Shown piece by piece: positions 1-11,700 of a stretch of DNA of 64,000 nt. Origin of the DNA: Limnomonas spitsbergensis (Eukaryota > Chlorophyta > Chlorophyceae > Chlamydomonadales). Location of the stretch: the NCBI GenBank assembly GCA_037349105.1, contig JAYJMM010000017.1, positions 434,001 through 498,000 of the forward strand. The letters run 5' to 3'. Under the pieces are notes generated by a model. That model made no database searches, had not been told where the DNA came from, and was given only the letters and a program-made list of their open reading frames with translations. Numbering within the stretch: position 1 is the stretch's first letter; every line of letters starts with the position of its first letter. The position numbers were made by a program, and so were the translations under genes.

Positions 1-626
1 AATGCGATGCCCCGCTGGACTATAAAAACTGCCATGCTCATGGACTTCCCACTGGGAAATATTATGCATACACAAATCCTAATATAGAATCAGGGAAAGT
101 CAATTGGCATATACACGGGCTGCGACAGCCATGTCTACACTCTACAGTGCATTCCAGATTTCAAAGACTCCGTTCAGCATCAAGATTGGAGCATGAAACA
201 GAAACTCAAATCAAAGTTCAATTGAACAAAGCCATAGACCACTATTTTGACCACTGGAACATGTTGGAGTTAGGTGATGCAGAGCAGGGGGATGCAGAGA
301 GCCATAAAATGCCCGATACCTCCCCCTCCCCCTCCCCCTGATGCAGAGAGTCATACAATTCGTTACAAGATCCCGATCAGAGATCATGCCTAGACATTTT
401 ACCATTGTGCTGGCCAAAGCCTGGCCCTCACATTGTGCCAAACCCTGGTGGTAAACACCGTGCGGGCGGCAGTGCAGGAACCATCAAGGGGGAGCCCAAT
501 CCCATTGTTCGTGATGGCAACTGCTGGAGGGGGTACCCTAGGGGAAAATGGACACCCTGGCCGGGAATAGCGGGTCCAACACAAGCGATTGCCATGGAAC
601 CGTGCCGACCGGCTGATGGAACAGAA
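1..626. other. No gene recognised; left edge
   Basis: No open frame here shows a domain, a credible splice structure or a signal peptide. A short C/T-rich simple stretch lies near 318-340. The stretch could be intron or UTR of a gene that starts to the left, but nothing in it proves that. Confidence 0.4.
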
Positions 627-840
627 GGATGTCCTGCTGCTGGATGTATTGTTGTTCCTGGTGGTTGTACCGCTGCTGGGCGTGGCTGTCCTGCTGCTGG
701 ATGTACAGCTGCTGCTGCTGCTGCTAGACGTGGCTTGCCCTGCTGCTGGATGTACTACTGTCGCTGCTGGTTGTACTGCTGCTGGCCATGGTTGCCTTGC
801 TGCTGGATGTACTGCTGCAGCTTCAGGTTGTATTGGTGTA
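627..840. repeat. CTG-rich minisatellite
   Basis: Imperfect units built around CTGCTGCTGGATGTA recur about eight times, with a pure (CTG) run near 709-726. Open frames through it in several phases are by-products of the triplet repeat and are not taken as genes. Confidence 0.75.
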
Positions 841-883
841 GCATCGAGTTGTACTGACCTTCCTGCGTCTGACGTAAAGCTGT

Positions 884-1545
884 TGGCAGGCTGGCAGGCA
901 TCAGGCAGACAAGCAGGCATCAGGTAGGCATCAGGCAGGCAGACATGCAAGCGTCAGGCAGGCAACAGGCAGGCATCAGGCATCAAGCAGGCAGGCATGC
1001 AATCATCATGCAGGCATGCAATCATCAGGCATGCATCAGACAGGCAGGCAGACAAGCAGGCAGACAGGCAGGCAGGAAGACAGGCATCAGGCAGGCAGGC
1101 AGGCTGGCATCAGGTGGGCCAACAGGCAGACATCAGGCATCAGTCAGTCAGTCAGTCAGTCAGTCAGGCAGGCATCAGGCAGGCATCAAGCATGCATGCA
1201 TCAGGTGGACAGGCATCAGGCGGGTATCAGGCGGTCATCAGGCAGGTATTAGGCGGGCATCATGCAGGCATCAGGCAGGCAGGCATCAGAAAGGCAGACA
1301 TCAGGCATGCATGCATGCATGCATCATGCATGCAGGCAGGCATGCAAGCATGCATCAAAAAGGCAGGCAGGCAGGCAGGCATCAGAAAGGCAGGCATCAG
1401 AAAGGTAGACAGGCAGACAGGCAGGCAGGGAGGCAGGCATCAGACAGGCAGACAAGCAGGCAGGCAGGCAGGTGGGCAGGCCGGCAGGCATCAGGCAGAC
1501 AAGCAGGCAGTGGGGCAGGCGGGGAGGCAGGCAGGCAGGCGAGCA
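884..1545. repeat. GGCAGGCATCA minisatellite array
   Basis: About 660 bases made of GGCA, GGCATCA and CAGACA units in irregular order, including a CAGT run at 1140-1166 and alternating GCAT near 1308-1330. Because there are few stops, long Gln/Ala/Gly/Arg/His frames open in all three plus phases. No single phase is favoured, so this is repeat DNA rather than coding sequence. Confidence 0.9.
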
Positions 1546-1795
1546 TTGTTCACCTTATACTCCCCTGGTCGCGAAAAGCATGCACGGGCGTATTGAGCTG
1601 TGCAGCAGTCGCGGGCGAGATTGATCAGCGCTGCTGCAGGCCACATGATTATAGCGATTACGCGAGATTCTGCCGTACGGGCAGCTCTCATGTGTGAGAC
1701 TTTCTTGACAGGAGGCGCGGCAGCACCTCTGGTTCCTTGTATTTTCAGTCTCCAACGTTGGTCCACACAGTCATTACACACACGGCGCGTGCAGG

Positions 1796-2377
1796 ATGCC
1801 CTCATGCATTGCGTGTTTTCGCACTGGTCCTGGAATCCCTGAACTGGGAAATACTGTTTCGGTGGTCAGGGCGTCACATGGCGACCCCAACATGTCGTGT
1901 CAAGACAGTGGCAGGGGCCAGCAACTCGTGGTGATGCTTGCAAACGCAGCTGACAGTGCTGGCGTCAAGCATCCCTTGGGCAACACCGCGTTCCATTCTT
2001 CAGACAGCCGCCCAGACACCATCTTGAATACTGCCCCTGACGAGCTTTCCAACTCGCATATCCATCAAGCGTGCATTTCCGAGGACGCGAGCAACACAAT
2101 GGACAAATACCAGGCACATATACGCATGTCACAGTGCTCAACTTCCAATCCATCGACGACTGTGGCACCTGACAGCATTGCCTCGGCAGCTGCCGTGTCA
2201 CGGTCCACAACCCGTGCCGCTGTGGCCATCGTCATGTCACCAACAAGCCACGTGCACCAGCCGCTTTCGGTGGGTCCTCGCTTTTACTGTGCACCCGTTG
2301 CCAGGAAGTACTCGTTAGCGGTATGCCCCCCAAAATGCCGATTCTGTCATCCTGCATTTCGTATGCACAACCAGTAA
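1796..2377 (+). CDS. Hypothetical open frame, doubtful
   Basis: A 193-codon ATG-initiated frame with ordinary composition (Ser/Ala/Thr-rich, scattered Cys) and no repeats. I recognise no domain, signal peptide or membrane segment. It lies between a minisatellite and the start of the next modelled gene on the same strand. It could be a single-exon gene, an exon of an unseen gene, or chance. No homology could be tested. Confidence 0.2.
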   Translation: MPSCIACFRTGPGIPELGNTVSVVRASHGDPNMSCQDSGRGQQLVVMLANAADSAGVKHPLGNTAFHSSDSRPDTILNTAPDELSNSHIHQACISEDASNTMDKYQAHIRMSQCSTSNPSTTVAPDSIASAAAVSRSTTRAAVAIVMSPTSHVHQPLSVGPRFYCAPVARKYSLAVCPPKCRFCHPAFRMHNQ

Positions 2378-2946
2378 CTGGCTACGGACTACCTAGAACT
2401 GTTCCGAAGCGTGTACTCGCCAGCCATCTCAACATTTCAGTGACCTATCCCTCCGGGTGTATATCAGCATCTCAGCATCTCAACAACACGTGTACCGACT
2501 ATGGTTAGACGGGGCTCTGTATGGTCGACCTCTTAGCACCCGCCTGTCATAATGACGTCACAACGAAAAACCTACAATCGCGCAGGGTCATTTCGAATGC
2601 GAGGAAGACCGAGTGAAGACCGGATCGACCAGTAGCAGCTACAACCCCATGCAAGGTGTTCCGGCTCAGCAGGCATCACATGCGTCGTCCACCAAGTTCC
2701 TGCCAAAGTCTGAAATTGTGAGTATGTCTGTCATGTGAAACAACACAGCCAGTAGGATTGACAGAGCCTGATGGTCACCAATGCTGTCCTCAAGTAACTC
2801 GCCCTCAGCATGGACGGTTTGGAAAAGCGACAGCAGACAGGTCAGCTGCCTGGTGCGGAATATCAGCAGTCGGTTCGACGTATTGTGCAGGCGGTTATTA
2901 TATTTTGTATCTGTATAGACGGCTAGGTGAAGAATTATTTGATTGA
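2378..2946. other. Probable upstream region of the next gene
   Basis: No supported gene. The stretch ends in an AT-rich segment (about 2885-2946) directly before the modelled start ATG at 2947, which follows an in-frame TGA. It may hold the promoter and 5' UTR of the gene at 2947-6165. No clear TATA box was identified. Confidence 0.35.
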
Positions 2947-5900
2947 ATGCAATGCGAGCTGCGAGCCAACGACCCTGGTCTGACGCATGGTGTATCTGCT
3001 TCGCGCTTGCCACCGCAGGAGGCCGACCAGCCTACGCTGTCGACGTCTATCGACTCGACTTGGAGGCTGGCGGCCCTGCTTAATCCCGGCTCCAGGATGC
3101 AAGATATCGACGAGGCCTCAGTCAAAGAAGATATCGACGAGGCCTCAGTCAAAGACGAGGTGAGCGAAGAGGGTAGAATTCGGCTGGATTTTAGGCGAGG
3201 AGCGAATCGTATTAGCAAGGGTGGTGGTAGGAGGTTCCATTATATGTTGCGCTGGAATTCGGGTTGTAGGTGTAATTGGGATTCGTTGACATGGAGCGAA
3301 TTCGAAGGCAAGGATGGTGGGTGCTTCTCTTTGGGTTTGTAAAATTCGTATCAGGGTGGGTGGAAATTTTAGCCAAGTACCGTTGGTGTCAATGGTGTTG
3401 AGTCTTTCAGCAAGGGGGTGTACATCAGGGAAGGGTGACCTAATGGCTACAATTAATAGCTGTGGAGGGAATCCGTGGTGCGTGGTCCCATATGGTGCGT
3501 GGTCCCATGACGGGAGGCGGTTATGCGAAGGGGAATGAGAATTCATCCTTACGCAGCCAAGGATAAAATCTGTGGGGTCAGGAATGTGGGATGATGGTTG
3601 GTCTTACCAGGAGGATTCAATGATGCTACACCTCTATGTCCTGCTGTTGGCCTTACCAGGAGGGGTGAACGCGTATAGTTTGTAGTAGGATTGGTAATAG
3701 TCACTGGCAATGGCACAATCCTGGGAATTATGATGATGGAGGACCCACCTCAGCACAAATGCATGGCTGGCACCAGCTGTTGTGCAGCTCAAGAATGGAG
3801 CCAGTACTATTTTAGACGGCTGAAGGTGTGACATGTATTATAGAATGGTGAGAATGTTAAGAAAGGCATACTTTCCAAATGAGTGCATTGAAATAAACCC
3901 AGTACATGCACGCAATTATTCACCATGCAACAAGCCTGAGAACGCAAAATGCGTTTGCAGATTGCTACAACTCATTTTCGGTTCTGGTGTCATGAGATTA
4001 CCATGGACAAGGCAGAATCATCATTAGATTTGCCTCCCGGATGTCTACCCTGTCGACACAGTTATCGATTGACCAGTGTTGCCAACATCAACTCAATTGC
4101 TCCTAATGCCGCAGGTACCTGAGGATTTGTGTCCTGAGGAACAACTCCACAGTGCATCTCCCGGCTGTAACCCGTGCCAGGGCCCTGAGGACACGCTGCC
4201 TGGCCACCCAGTCGGCAGTCCTGCCCTCATGCGCTCCCCCCTAGGCAGAGTTGACCGAGCCTCCCCGATGCTCATCGTCAATTCTGGCTCTATGGCAGGC
4301 CCTCCGGGAATTATCAGCCCCGCAGAAAACAGCGCGGCCATTGCTGCCGCGGCCGCCGCCAACTTTTCGGTGTCCTCGTCTGACTTCAATGCGCCGGACA
4401 GCTGCCCCTCGTCCCATCCCAAGGCGGGGGGGATGAGGAAGGTCTTGTTACCGCTCACATCCGGGGTGAGCAATATGCTGCGGAGGGTACCTCCTGGGAG
4501 GTCGGTGTTGTGGAATGTGGCAATGCCGCGGCCAGAGCCTGCAGGCTCCTTGGGCATCCAAGTTTCAGAGGGAGCCGAGGCGTTGGCCAAGGCCCTGCCA
4601 TTGCGCCGCCCCCCCCGCAAGCACCAGACTTACGGCGGCTCAGCGACCGCCTTGAACGGGATTGACGGCCGGGGCATCGCGGGGAATCAAGGCTCGCCCT
4701 TGTCCTCACTCTCTGGGTCTGTGTCCGGCGCCCTGCACATGGCTGCGGAGGGGATCGGCGCGCTGCTGCGGAGCGGTTTCCGCCGGACCCCGGACAAGAC
4801 ACCCTCTTGTCCGGCCGGGCAGCTACTCAAGTCTGGCGCGAGGTGGAGCCTCGTGGATTCCGCTGACGAGGACCGTGACAGCCCGGCTACCTTAGCGACG
4901 GCAGGCAATGACGCCATGCTCAACTCCGCCTCGTTCGTCAGAGCCCTGGTCAGCGGGCCTGCTGCAGGGTCGGCGCAGCAGCGGGTGGGCACCTTACTCG
5001 GCAGGCGTCAGCCGCCGCGGAAGTCTGAATCTTGTCAGGCCGCAGGCCTGATCGCTGCGGAGAACAGCAGCCGCTTCTCCCCGGGATCCTCCCCACCCGT
5101 TTCAGGGCGCCTACGGCGACCGCCGCCTAGGTCCTCGACCTGCCGCTTCCTCGCAACAACCGTGCCGGCGCCGGCCTACTGCATGCCGCCGACGCCGGCG
5201 GTCTCCGCACCCTCAGGCGCAGACGCAGCGTCGCCCGCCCCCGCACCGGCTGCTGCAGCACCGCCGACGATTCGCCGTCGGCCTCCCCCGCGGTCGGCAT
5301 CGTGTTTGCCCGGTTCAGCTGCCGCTTTGGCGCCGTTGCGTCTGCCGGCCTCTGTGATTCATGCCCTGAAGGTTCGAGACGGCGAGGTGGCCAGGTGAGA
5401 GATACGACACACACGACAGTGCTCATGTTTATTTTGCGTCGGTTCGTCAACTGTTGGCGGGCCATACTGCAGGCTGCTTGAGGGCCTATGGGGACCAAAC
5501 CTTGATCGGCCCTCAGCCAGGCTGGTGGCCTCAGAAGCAGGGCCTGCTGCAACAAGACCTGTCAGCCGCAGGCTGGGATGTAGCTGCAAGGCAGCTGAAG
5601 CACCCTCCATAAAGCACTGGCATCAACCGAGAACCTGTCTATATGCCTTGATAAACTCCAAAGGCGTAGTCATCACTAGGCAAATGAAGATTGAGGACCA
5701 ATCTTCACGGGCCTAATGCCGCTGGCCTGCGCTGCTTTGTAGCTGATTGTAGCTGAAGCACCCTGTTATAAACACTGCCCCCCCCCCTCCCATGCACTTC
5801 ACAGCTGAATTACCCTGTCATGAACACTGCCCCCCCCCTCCCATGCACTTCACAGGATTGACAGCAATCCTAGCTCTGGTTCTGGCTGGCTGCAGTTGCC

Positions 5901-6165
5901 GCCGACATTGCAAACCTGGCCCGCTCCTGAGGCCCAAACCGAGGCTCCGCTAGCCCCCACAGCACCGAGCCTTGAGCTGCGGGCCAGGGCCGCAGCGGCA
6001 ATCTCTGCCAGGGCTGCCGAGTACGGGGCCCGCGCCTCGAACGCTTCGATTGCATTCTCAGAATGGAGCCAGCAGGAGGAGACCCGGCGCACAAGGGGGA
6101 CGCGCCCGGGTCAGCCGAGAGCATCTGTATCCTTCCCCGGGACCTTCTCCTTCAAGAAGAAGTGA
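2947..6165 (+). CDS. Unrecognised disordered protein with six RRxPPR motifs (3 exons)
   Basis: Model: 2947-3159, 4115-5394, 5856-6165, about 600 residues. Donors GTGAGC and GTGAGA and CAG acceptors keep phase throughout (0, then 2). If the second donor were not used, the frame would stop at TGA 5396-5398. Exon 1 carries a perfect 27-base tandem duplication (3103-3156) giving DIDEASVK twice. Exon 2 is Ala/Ser/Pro-rich and holds six spaced copies of a basic motif, close to LxRRxPPRxSxSC: RRVPPGRS, RRPPRKHQTY, RRTPDKTPSC, RRQPPRKSESC, RRPPPRSSTC and RRPPPRSASC. Exon 3 is Ala/Arg-rich and ends in KKK. There is no signal peptide or membrane helix. The motif resembles a basophilic-kinase or docking site, but that is inference; the family is not recognised. 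The last intron ends in two tandem copies of its own acceptor segment. Confidence 0.55.
3103..3156 (+). repeat. 27-base in-frame duplication in exon 1
   Basis: Two 27-base units differ at one base (final codon GAA versus GAC), adding nine residues without shifting frame. It lies directly before the donor at 3160, so it is another case of duplication at an exon end. Confidence 0.85.
5454..5605 (+). repeat. Dispersed CAGCTACA/GTAGCTGA element, copy 1
   Basis: Matches the family core (GGGACCAAACCTTGATCGG, then GCAGGCTGGGATGTAGCTG). Divergent copy inside the second intron of the 2.9-6.2 kb gene. Confidence 0.6.
5750..5855 (+). repeat. Tandem duplication of an intron acceptor
   Basis: Two ~55-base units, each running from ACCCTGT through a C homopolymer to CCCATGCACTTCACAG. 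The second CAG (5853-5855) is the acceptor used in the model because it continues phase from the upstream exon; the first is an equally good AG. Both homopolymer tracts make this assembly-sensitive. Confidence 0.8.
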
Positions 6166-6202
6166 TTTAGCTGGATTGTGGGAATCCATCAGTGCTTCAT
6201 TT

Positions 6203-6356
6203 TCGGCTACAATTTCAAGTTCGGCAGGCCGCCCAGCCGCCGCCACCAAGGGCCCAATCAGGATCAAACCTGGACCGGCCAGCAACTGGTGACCAAAGCA
6301 GCAAGGCTGGCCGTATCCAGCCAGCGGCCTAAGTGTAGCTGACATGTAGCTGAGTC
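6203..6356 (+). repeat. Dispersed CAGCTACA/GTAGCTGA element, copy 2
   Basis: Near-complete copy: it starts CGGCTACAATTTCAAGTTCGG, carries the core ATCAAACCTGGACCGGCC, and ends in the doubled GTAGCTGACATGTAGCTGAG. It sits just after the stop codon of the upstream gene, probably in its 3' UTR. Confidence 0.8.
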
Positions 6357-6635
6357 TCGAAAGAAAAACACTGGCATCCATGTATCCCTCCCAGCCTTTC
6401 TCCTTCAGGAGGGTGAAATTTGAAGCCAATCAAACCGTCAGGCTAGCCTTTCCGCCTTTTTTGCAATCAGGCAGGCTAAGGGGAACCAACGGCTCCATGG
6501 ATGCCATTTGTGTCACGTGCACACGATATTTGAATATGATACCGCACTCTGGATCACTGCTATGTCTATGCTCTGCTCCTTCTTCTTCAGGTCTGCCCAC
6601 TGTTACTCATCAGGGGGCAGGCTCGGATGATGGCT

Positions 6636-6716
6636 GATTTATAACTAGAGTTACAATGGCTGATGAACAGTGGCTGATTTACAATGGCTGATGAACAGTG
6701 GCTGATTTATAAGTAG
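6636..6716 (+). repeat. Short TGGCTGAT tandem repeat
   Basis: Four to five imperfect units of TGGCTGATTTATAA and TGGCTGATGAACAG alternate. No coding signal. Confidence 0.6.
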
Positions 6717-7398
6717 ATTCACTGTAGGATGTCTGGGCCTCATGTTTATGCCTTACAAGAGGAGTACTTGAGCACTGCAAAATTGTGGGCTAGTAGGTCA
6801 TCAGGTTTTGGTGAAGCTACCGCGTGCATGTATATTTATTTATTCATGACTTGTGCACGTGAATGCCTGGGTTGCTCACCCTCTCATATTCATATCTGGG
6901 TTGAAATGCGGTGATGTGATGTCACATTGTATGTCGCCATATGCGTATGTCTGGCTTACAGGATGATCGATCTGAGTCATCACAGCCGATAGGCCTCAGC
7001 ATGAATTCGCTGGCGCATCCAGCCAGTTTGTAAGGGAACCCCCACTGAATTACTGAAGAGCATTCGTGCAGGCAGAAAACATTTTGCAATTTATTTGGAA
7101 CAGAAATTTACCATGACACTGACCCCACCGTGCGAGCGCCCTGTTTCTTTTGCTGAGGAGCCTGCCTCTCTCGTGTTTGTTTGTCCTCGGTAGTGCATTA
7201 CAGTGACCAGATGTACGTGGCATTGGGTGTCCACATTTACGTTGCCTTGGCGCTGTTGTCGACACTCCCATGAAATTTTTGACTATGTACCGGCTTTGGG
7301 GGTCTGGATTAAAAAGAGTGTCGCTAGATGGGCATAGGGGTTGGGATGAGCTGTCTTGTGCTCATTTTGTGTGTGTGAATAAGACCACCTCGGAAGGC

Positions 7399-7500
7399 TG
7401 CTGGGCGGCCACTGTTTGGCGAACAGGGACCAAACCATGACTGGCATGTGTCCTCGGCTTCCAGGCCCTGTGCGCCATGGTATAGGCCGTACCAGTAGCC
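7399..7500 (+). repeat. Fragment of the dispersed element
   Basis: Retains GGGCGGCCACTG and GGGACCAAACCATGACTGG, matching the middle of the family. Both ends are lost. Confidence 0.4.
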
Positions 7501-8734
7501 TAAAGCTTGCTTGAACAGTGTTTGAGTTGGACTGGCATGGGCGGAAAGGTGTGACGAAGAGTTTACCCCTAGTTAATGGTTATACCTAATGGGCAAGTAC
7601 TGTATGTGGTAGTTTTTGGCGAGTGGAATATGACTTGTAATACTTGTGAATAGTAATTCAATGAATGCAATATCGCAGAAGAAACGGAACCAAACATCGT
7701 AATTGCTAACAAAGGACTCGAGCCTGCAACATTTCGAACTTACGGCGCATGGTTTGTGAATCTACACCGATGATCCATGCAAGCTGAGTTCGGGATTATA
7801 TTACAAGGCGGGGGGTCCCTCCTCCAGGACAGGTAGAAACCGTTGAAGCGCATACACACATACACACATCCCTATTATTTCAATACACCTAGAACACCGT
7901 GTGATCGACTCCCTACCGGCATTACACAAGTTTTGGGCATGTCTGCACCTTGGATATTTTTGCTGGGCTCCCTGTCCCTGCCCCTCACATAGGAGTTTCG
8001 CATGGCTGCTCCATGGTTCTAGACGTGCATGGTCCAATCTGGAATTGAGCTTGCTTATCCCCTACTAGCCCCCCACCTAGCCTCACGAAAAGCGACGGTC
8101 GCGGTGGCAATGATCGCGGCGCCAATGACTGCGGCGGGAGTAGGTGGCCGTGGCGGCAGCTACTATGTATTAACCATCGATACATTACCATTCTAAATTT
8201 GAGTAGGCATGGTGGAAGCTTCAAAGTATATACCATCAGACCGGTGCTGTCGACCCACAAAAACGATTCAGTTGGCCCGGACAGGCCCCGGACAGGGTGG
8301 GTCTATGCGGAAGTTTGGAAGCTGCAACATTTCATCCAGGGATTTCATCTTTCACATAAGCACCGCAAACATTTCCCACAAGAAACAAAACGTTGCAGGT
8401 GTGCTAGAGCTGAGACTTGATCGTGGCTGCAGTTCTGCGTTTCGCATTCGATTTTGGAAGCTGCTCCGAGCCAGCGGATTTAAATCTGCCGCGATCCAGC
8501 CCCCCATGTGATGACTGATGACAGAAGCTACGGCGCATTTGTATGTGAACAATGCTACTTTACCGAAGCTGTGCTGAACTTAAGAATTAAAGGACTCAAT
8601 CATAACCGTCTTAACAAATCGAGGTGGCCACCATTGGACTGAGGAGTCACTGCCCCATCTGCAGCGCCCGGCCATACCGTCGCCGCGCGAAATCTCCCGC
8701 TCGTCGCTGCGCACTGCCCGTTGACTCAATCTGT
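7501..8734. other. No gene recognised; upstream of pherophorin A
   Basis: AT-richer intergenic DNA with no supported exon. The last few hundred bases should contain the promoter and 5' UTR of the pherophorin gene that starts at 8735; no convincing TATA box or regulatory motif was identified. Confidence 0.4.
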
Positions 8735-11700
8735 ATGATGGCCTTTCCGGCTTGTCGCACGGCGACGAAGGCATTCGTGTCATTCATCTGCCTTAGCTTA
8801 GTCGCTTCGGCGGCCTCGGCATCATTAGGTGCGCCTGCATGAATGAACACTGGATGCGAACAGCGCAGCTTGTTGCAACAACAGTGCGACTGAGTGGCCG
8901 TCGTCACGTGTCTTGCATGGCACTGTTTTCTTGCTGCCCATATGTCGTAGCCAGAGGTCTCTGGTCGTAGCTTCATCTGCCCAAGAAACAACTCTCCAGC
9001 AATGTCTCACCTTCCACCAATTACTCACCTTGGAACATTTGCTACACCAGAATCATGTCTTGAAAATATGCTACATGATAGCTCAGATGTTATCTCTCAT
9101 CAGTCTGGTATGCCCTCACTGCCAGCAGAAACAGAAGCAAGCAGTGACAGGGACTCGAGCGTCGCATCTCGATGGTCATCAAGAAGGTGTGAATCAGAAA
9201 CGCTCGATTTCCAGCGGAGAAACCACGCTGTTAGAATTGAGCAGGCACCAGGAAGTCCCAATTCCAAGTCTCTTTCACCCTGCCTTCCTCTCTGTCCCCT
9301 GGCCTGCAAATATAATGCATGTACATGCCTAGCAAAGGCGTCGCTTAACCTGTGTGACGCCCTACGCCCTGCCCGGATTGACGACCAACAGTTTTTCCGC
9401 AACTGAAGACGATATTTCCTTCTCGTCGTCTTGCAGGGCACTGACACAAACAGGTCCAGACAGCGACGGCAACTACACCTTCCCCCTCAAATACCAAGCA
9501 TTTCCCTGGTGCCTTTGCGACCACGGCTTCTTGTACAATCCGCTGCGCCTCACTTATGATGGCGTCAGCGAAATTAACGGGGACAGCTACATGATGTTCT
9601 TCTTAACGACGATCTCGGTGATAGCCTTGCAGCCGCCCACACCGTGTGCCAGTATGAACGTTCAAAAAGTGGAGTGGAGTGTTGGTGAGTCCTCCATGTA
9701 GTACTAGTACAATGCCCGAGGGGCTTCGCCCATACGAGGAGCATGTTCAGAATGGTGCATACCCGCTGGGCATTGTTGAACGCTCGGCCGCTTAGGGCTG
9801 GTATTGGATGAGCAAGCTCAATTCAAGGTACCGAATCCCTTGGTAGGACTGAAAAGGACTGGTTTTGTCCCAGTTTTTTTGTGTCTTCGCGTCTCAGGTT
9901 TTTAGGGTTGGGCGGCAGGTCTCACACCTTTGTTTAGTCCTAGAAAGAAAAAGTTTGTCCCAGGTTACGAGTCTTTAGTTTTCTAGGGTTGGGCGGCCGG
10001 CCTCACATCTTGTTAAGTCCAAGCACAACATACTCCCGCTCTCTAGCCTGCTGAAAGGGTCTCACAGGACATACCGGGAATGATTGGAGTGCCAGGAAAA
10101 CCGCCTTAAGAAATATGCGCGCATGGGGGACACGTGGCAGTGGCCAGTGGGCAGTGGCTGATGCGCACCAGCGTTTATTTTAGTGTGCACCAGACCAGCT
10201 TACACCGGCTGCTGTGCGGCAGCCACTGGGCCAACGGGGCCCAAACCTTGATCGGCCTCTGGTTGGTGGCCCAAGTAGCAGGGCACGCTGCACCAGGCCC
10301 CCATGCTTGTAAGCCGTGATGTAGCTGAATTGTAGCTGAATTGCCTACGAAATGGGCCACTCAACAATGCGCATGGCGCCTCTCCCTGGATTTGTCCTGC
10401 TTGGCTAACCTTGCCCCCTTCCCCCATCTACCCCTATGCAGCCGGAAATCAACGCGGCTGTGTGCGCAAAGCCCTGGTGGGTTGGCAACAGACGCCCACC
10501 AGCATCGTATTCAACGAGCTCAATAACGGGCGAGCCGATCTGCGGGTCACCGGCCTGTCCTTCTCACAGCAGCAGATACAGGCGCAAGGTAGATTATTAT
10601 GGGGCAAGCGAGAGGGTGTGGCTGTGGGTGGGCAGCAGGAGGATGGGTGGTGGGTCCTCCAACCTGCGGGGGGCACCGGCCTGTTCTTCTCACTGCAGCA
10701 GATACAGGCGGAAGGTACATTACGGAGGGTGTGGCTGTGGGTGGGCAGCGGGAGGATGGGGTGGTGAGCCCTCCAACTTGCGGGAGGTACCTGCCTGTCC
10801 TTCTCACTGCAGCAGATACAGGCGCAAGGTAGATTATGAGGCAAGCAAGAGGGTGTGGCTGTGGAAGGGAAGCGGGAGGATGGGGAGGAGGGCCCTCCAA
10901 CCTGTGGGCCATGGGCCTGTCCTTCACACTGCAGCAGATACAGGCGCAAGGTAGATTATGGGGCAAGCGGGAGGGTGCGGCTGTGGAAGGGAAGCGGGAG
11001 GATGGGGAGGAGGGCCCTCCAACCTGTGAGCCATGGGCCTGTCCTTTACACAGCAGCAGATACAGGCGCAAGGTAGATTATGGGGCAAGCGGGAGGGTGC
11101 GGCTGTGGAAGGGAAGCGGGAGGATGGGGAGGAGGGCCCTCCAACCTGTGGGCCACGGGCCGGTCCTTCACACAGCAGCAGAGACAGGTGCAAGGTTGGC
11201 GAGGGGACAAGTGGGAGGGCGGTATGCGGTGTGCGGGTTGCAGGAGGGTGGGGTTGTGGGTGGGCAGTGGGAGGATGTGACACTGGCCGGTGGGGAGCAG
11301 AAGGAGGGTGTGGCGGTGGTTGAGCTGGGGGAGTGGAGGAACGTGTGGCGGGGCGTGAGCAAGGAGTGGGTGAGGGGGGGGCTGTGGGTGAGCAGTGGAG
11401 GAGCCATCAGCAGGGGCTCAGTCAGAGAGCAGGCTGGTAACGCAGGTTGCAGGAGAAAAGGTGCCCCAATGAAATCTGTGCAGGGCCGCATTTCCTTTGT
11501 TGTTGTCCATGTGTTTGTGAATCCATTCAGCCAATAGCCGTGTCCAAAAGGGCCAGGCAGTGCCGAGATGGTAAGAAAAAACAGCTGTATTTTTTTAGTT
11601 TGGGGGTAAGATCTCTAGTTATGTCTAGTCATGTCCAGTTATATCCAGTTATGTCTAGTTATGTCTAGCTATGTCTAGTTATGCCTAGTCATATCCAGTT

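Noticed and set aside
945..1697. 250-codon and other long open frames in three plus phases
   Set aside because: They result from the GGCA/CAGACA minisatellite; overlapping frames are equally open and composition is pure repeat.
10836..11537. 233-codon frame over the donor-copy array
   Set aside because: Frame arises from repeated exon-end units with GGGAGGATGG intron sequence; it is not continuous with any pherophorin domain.
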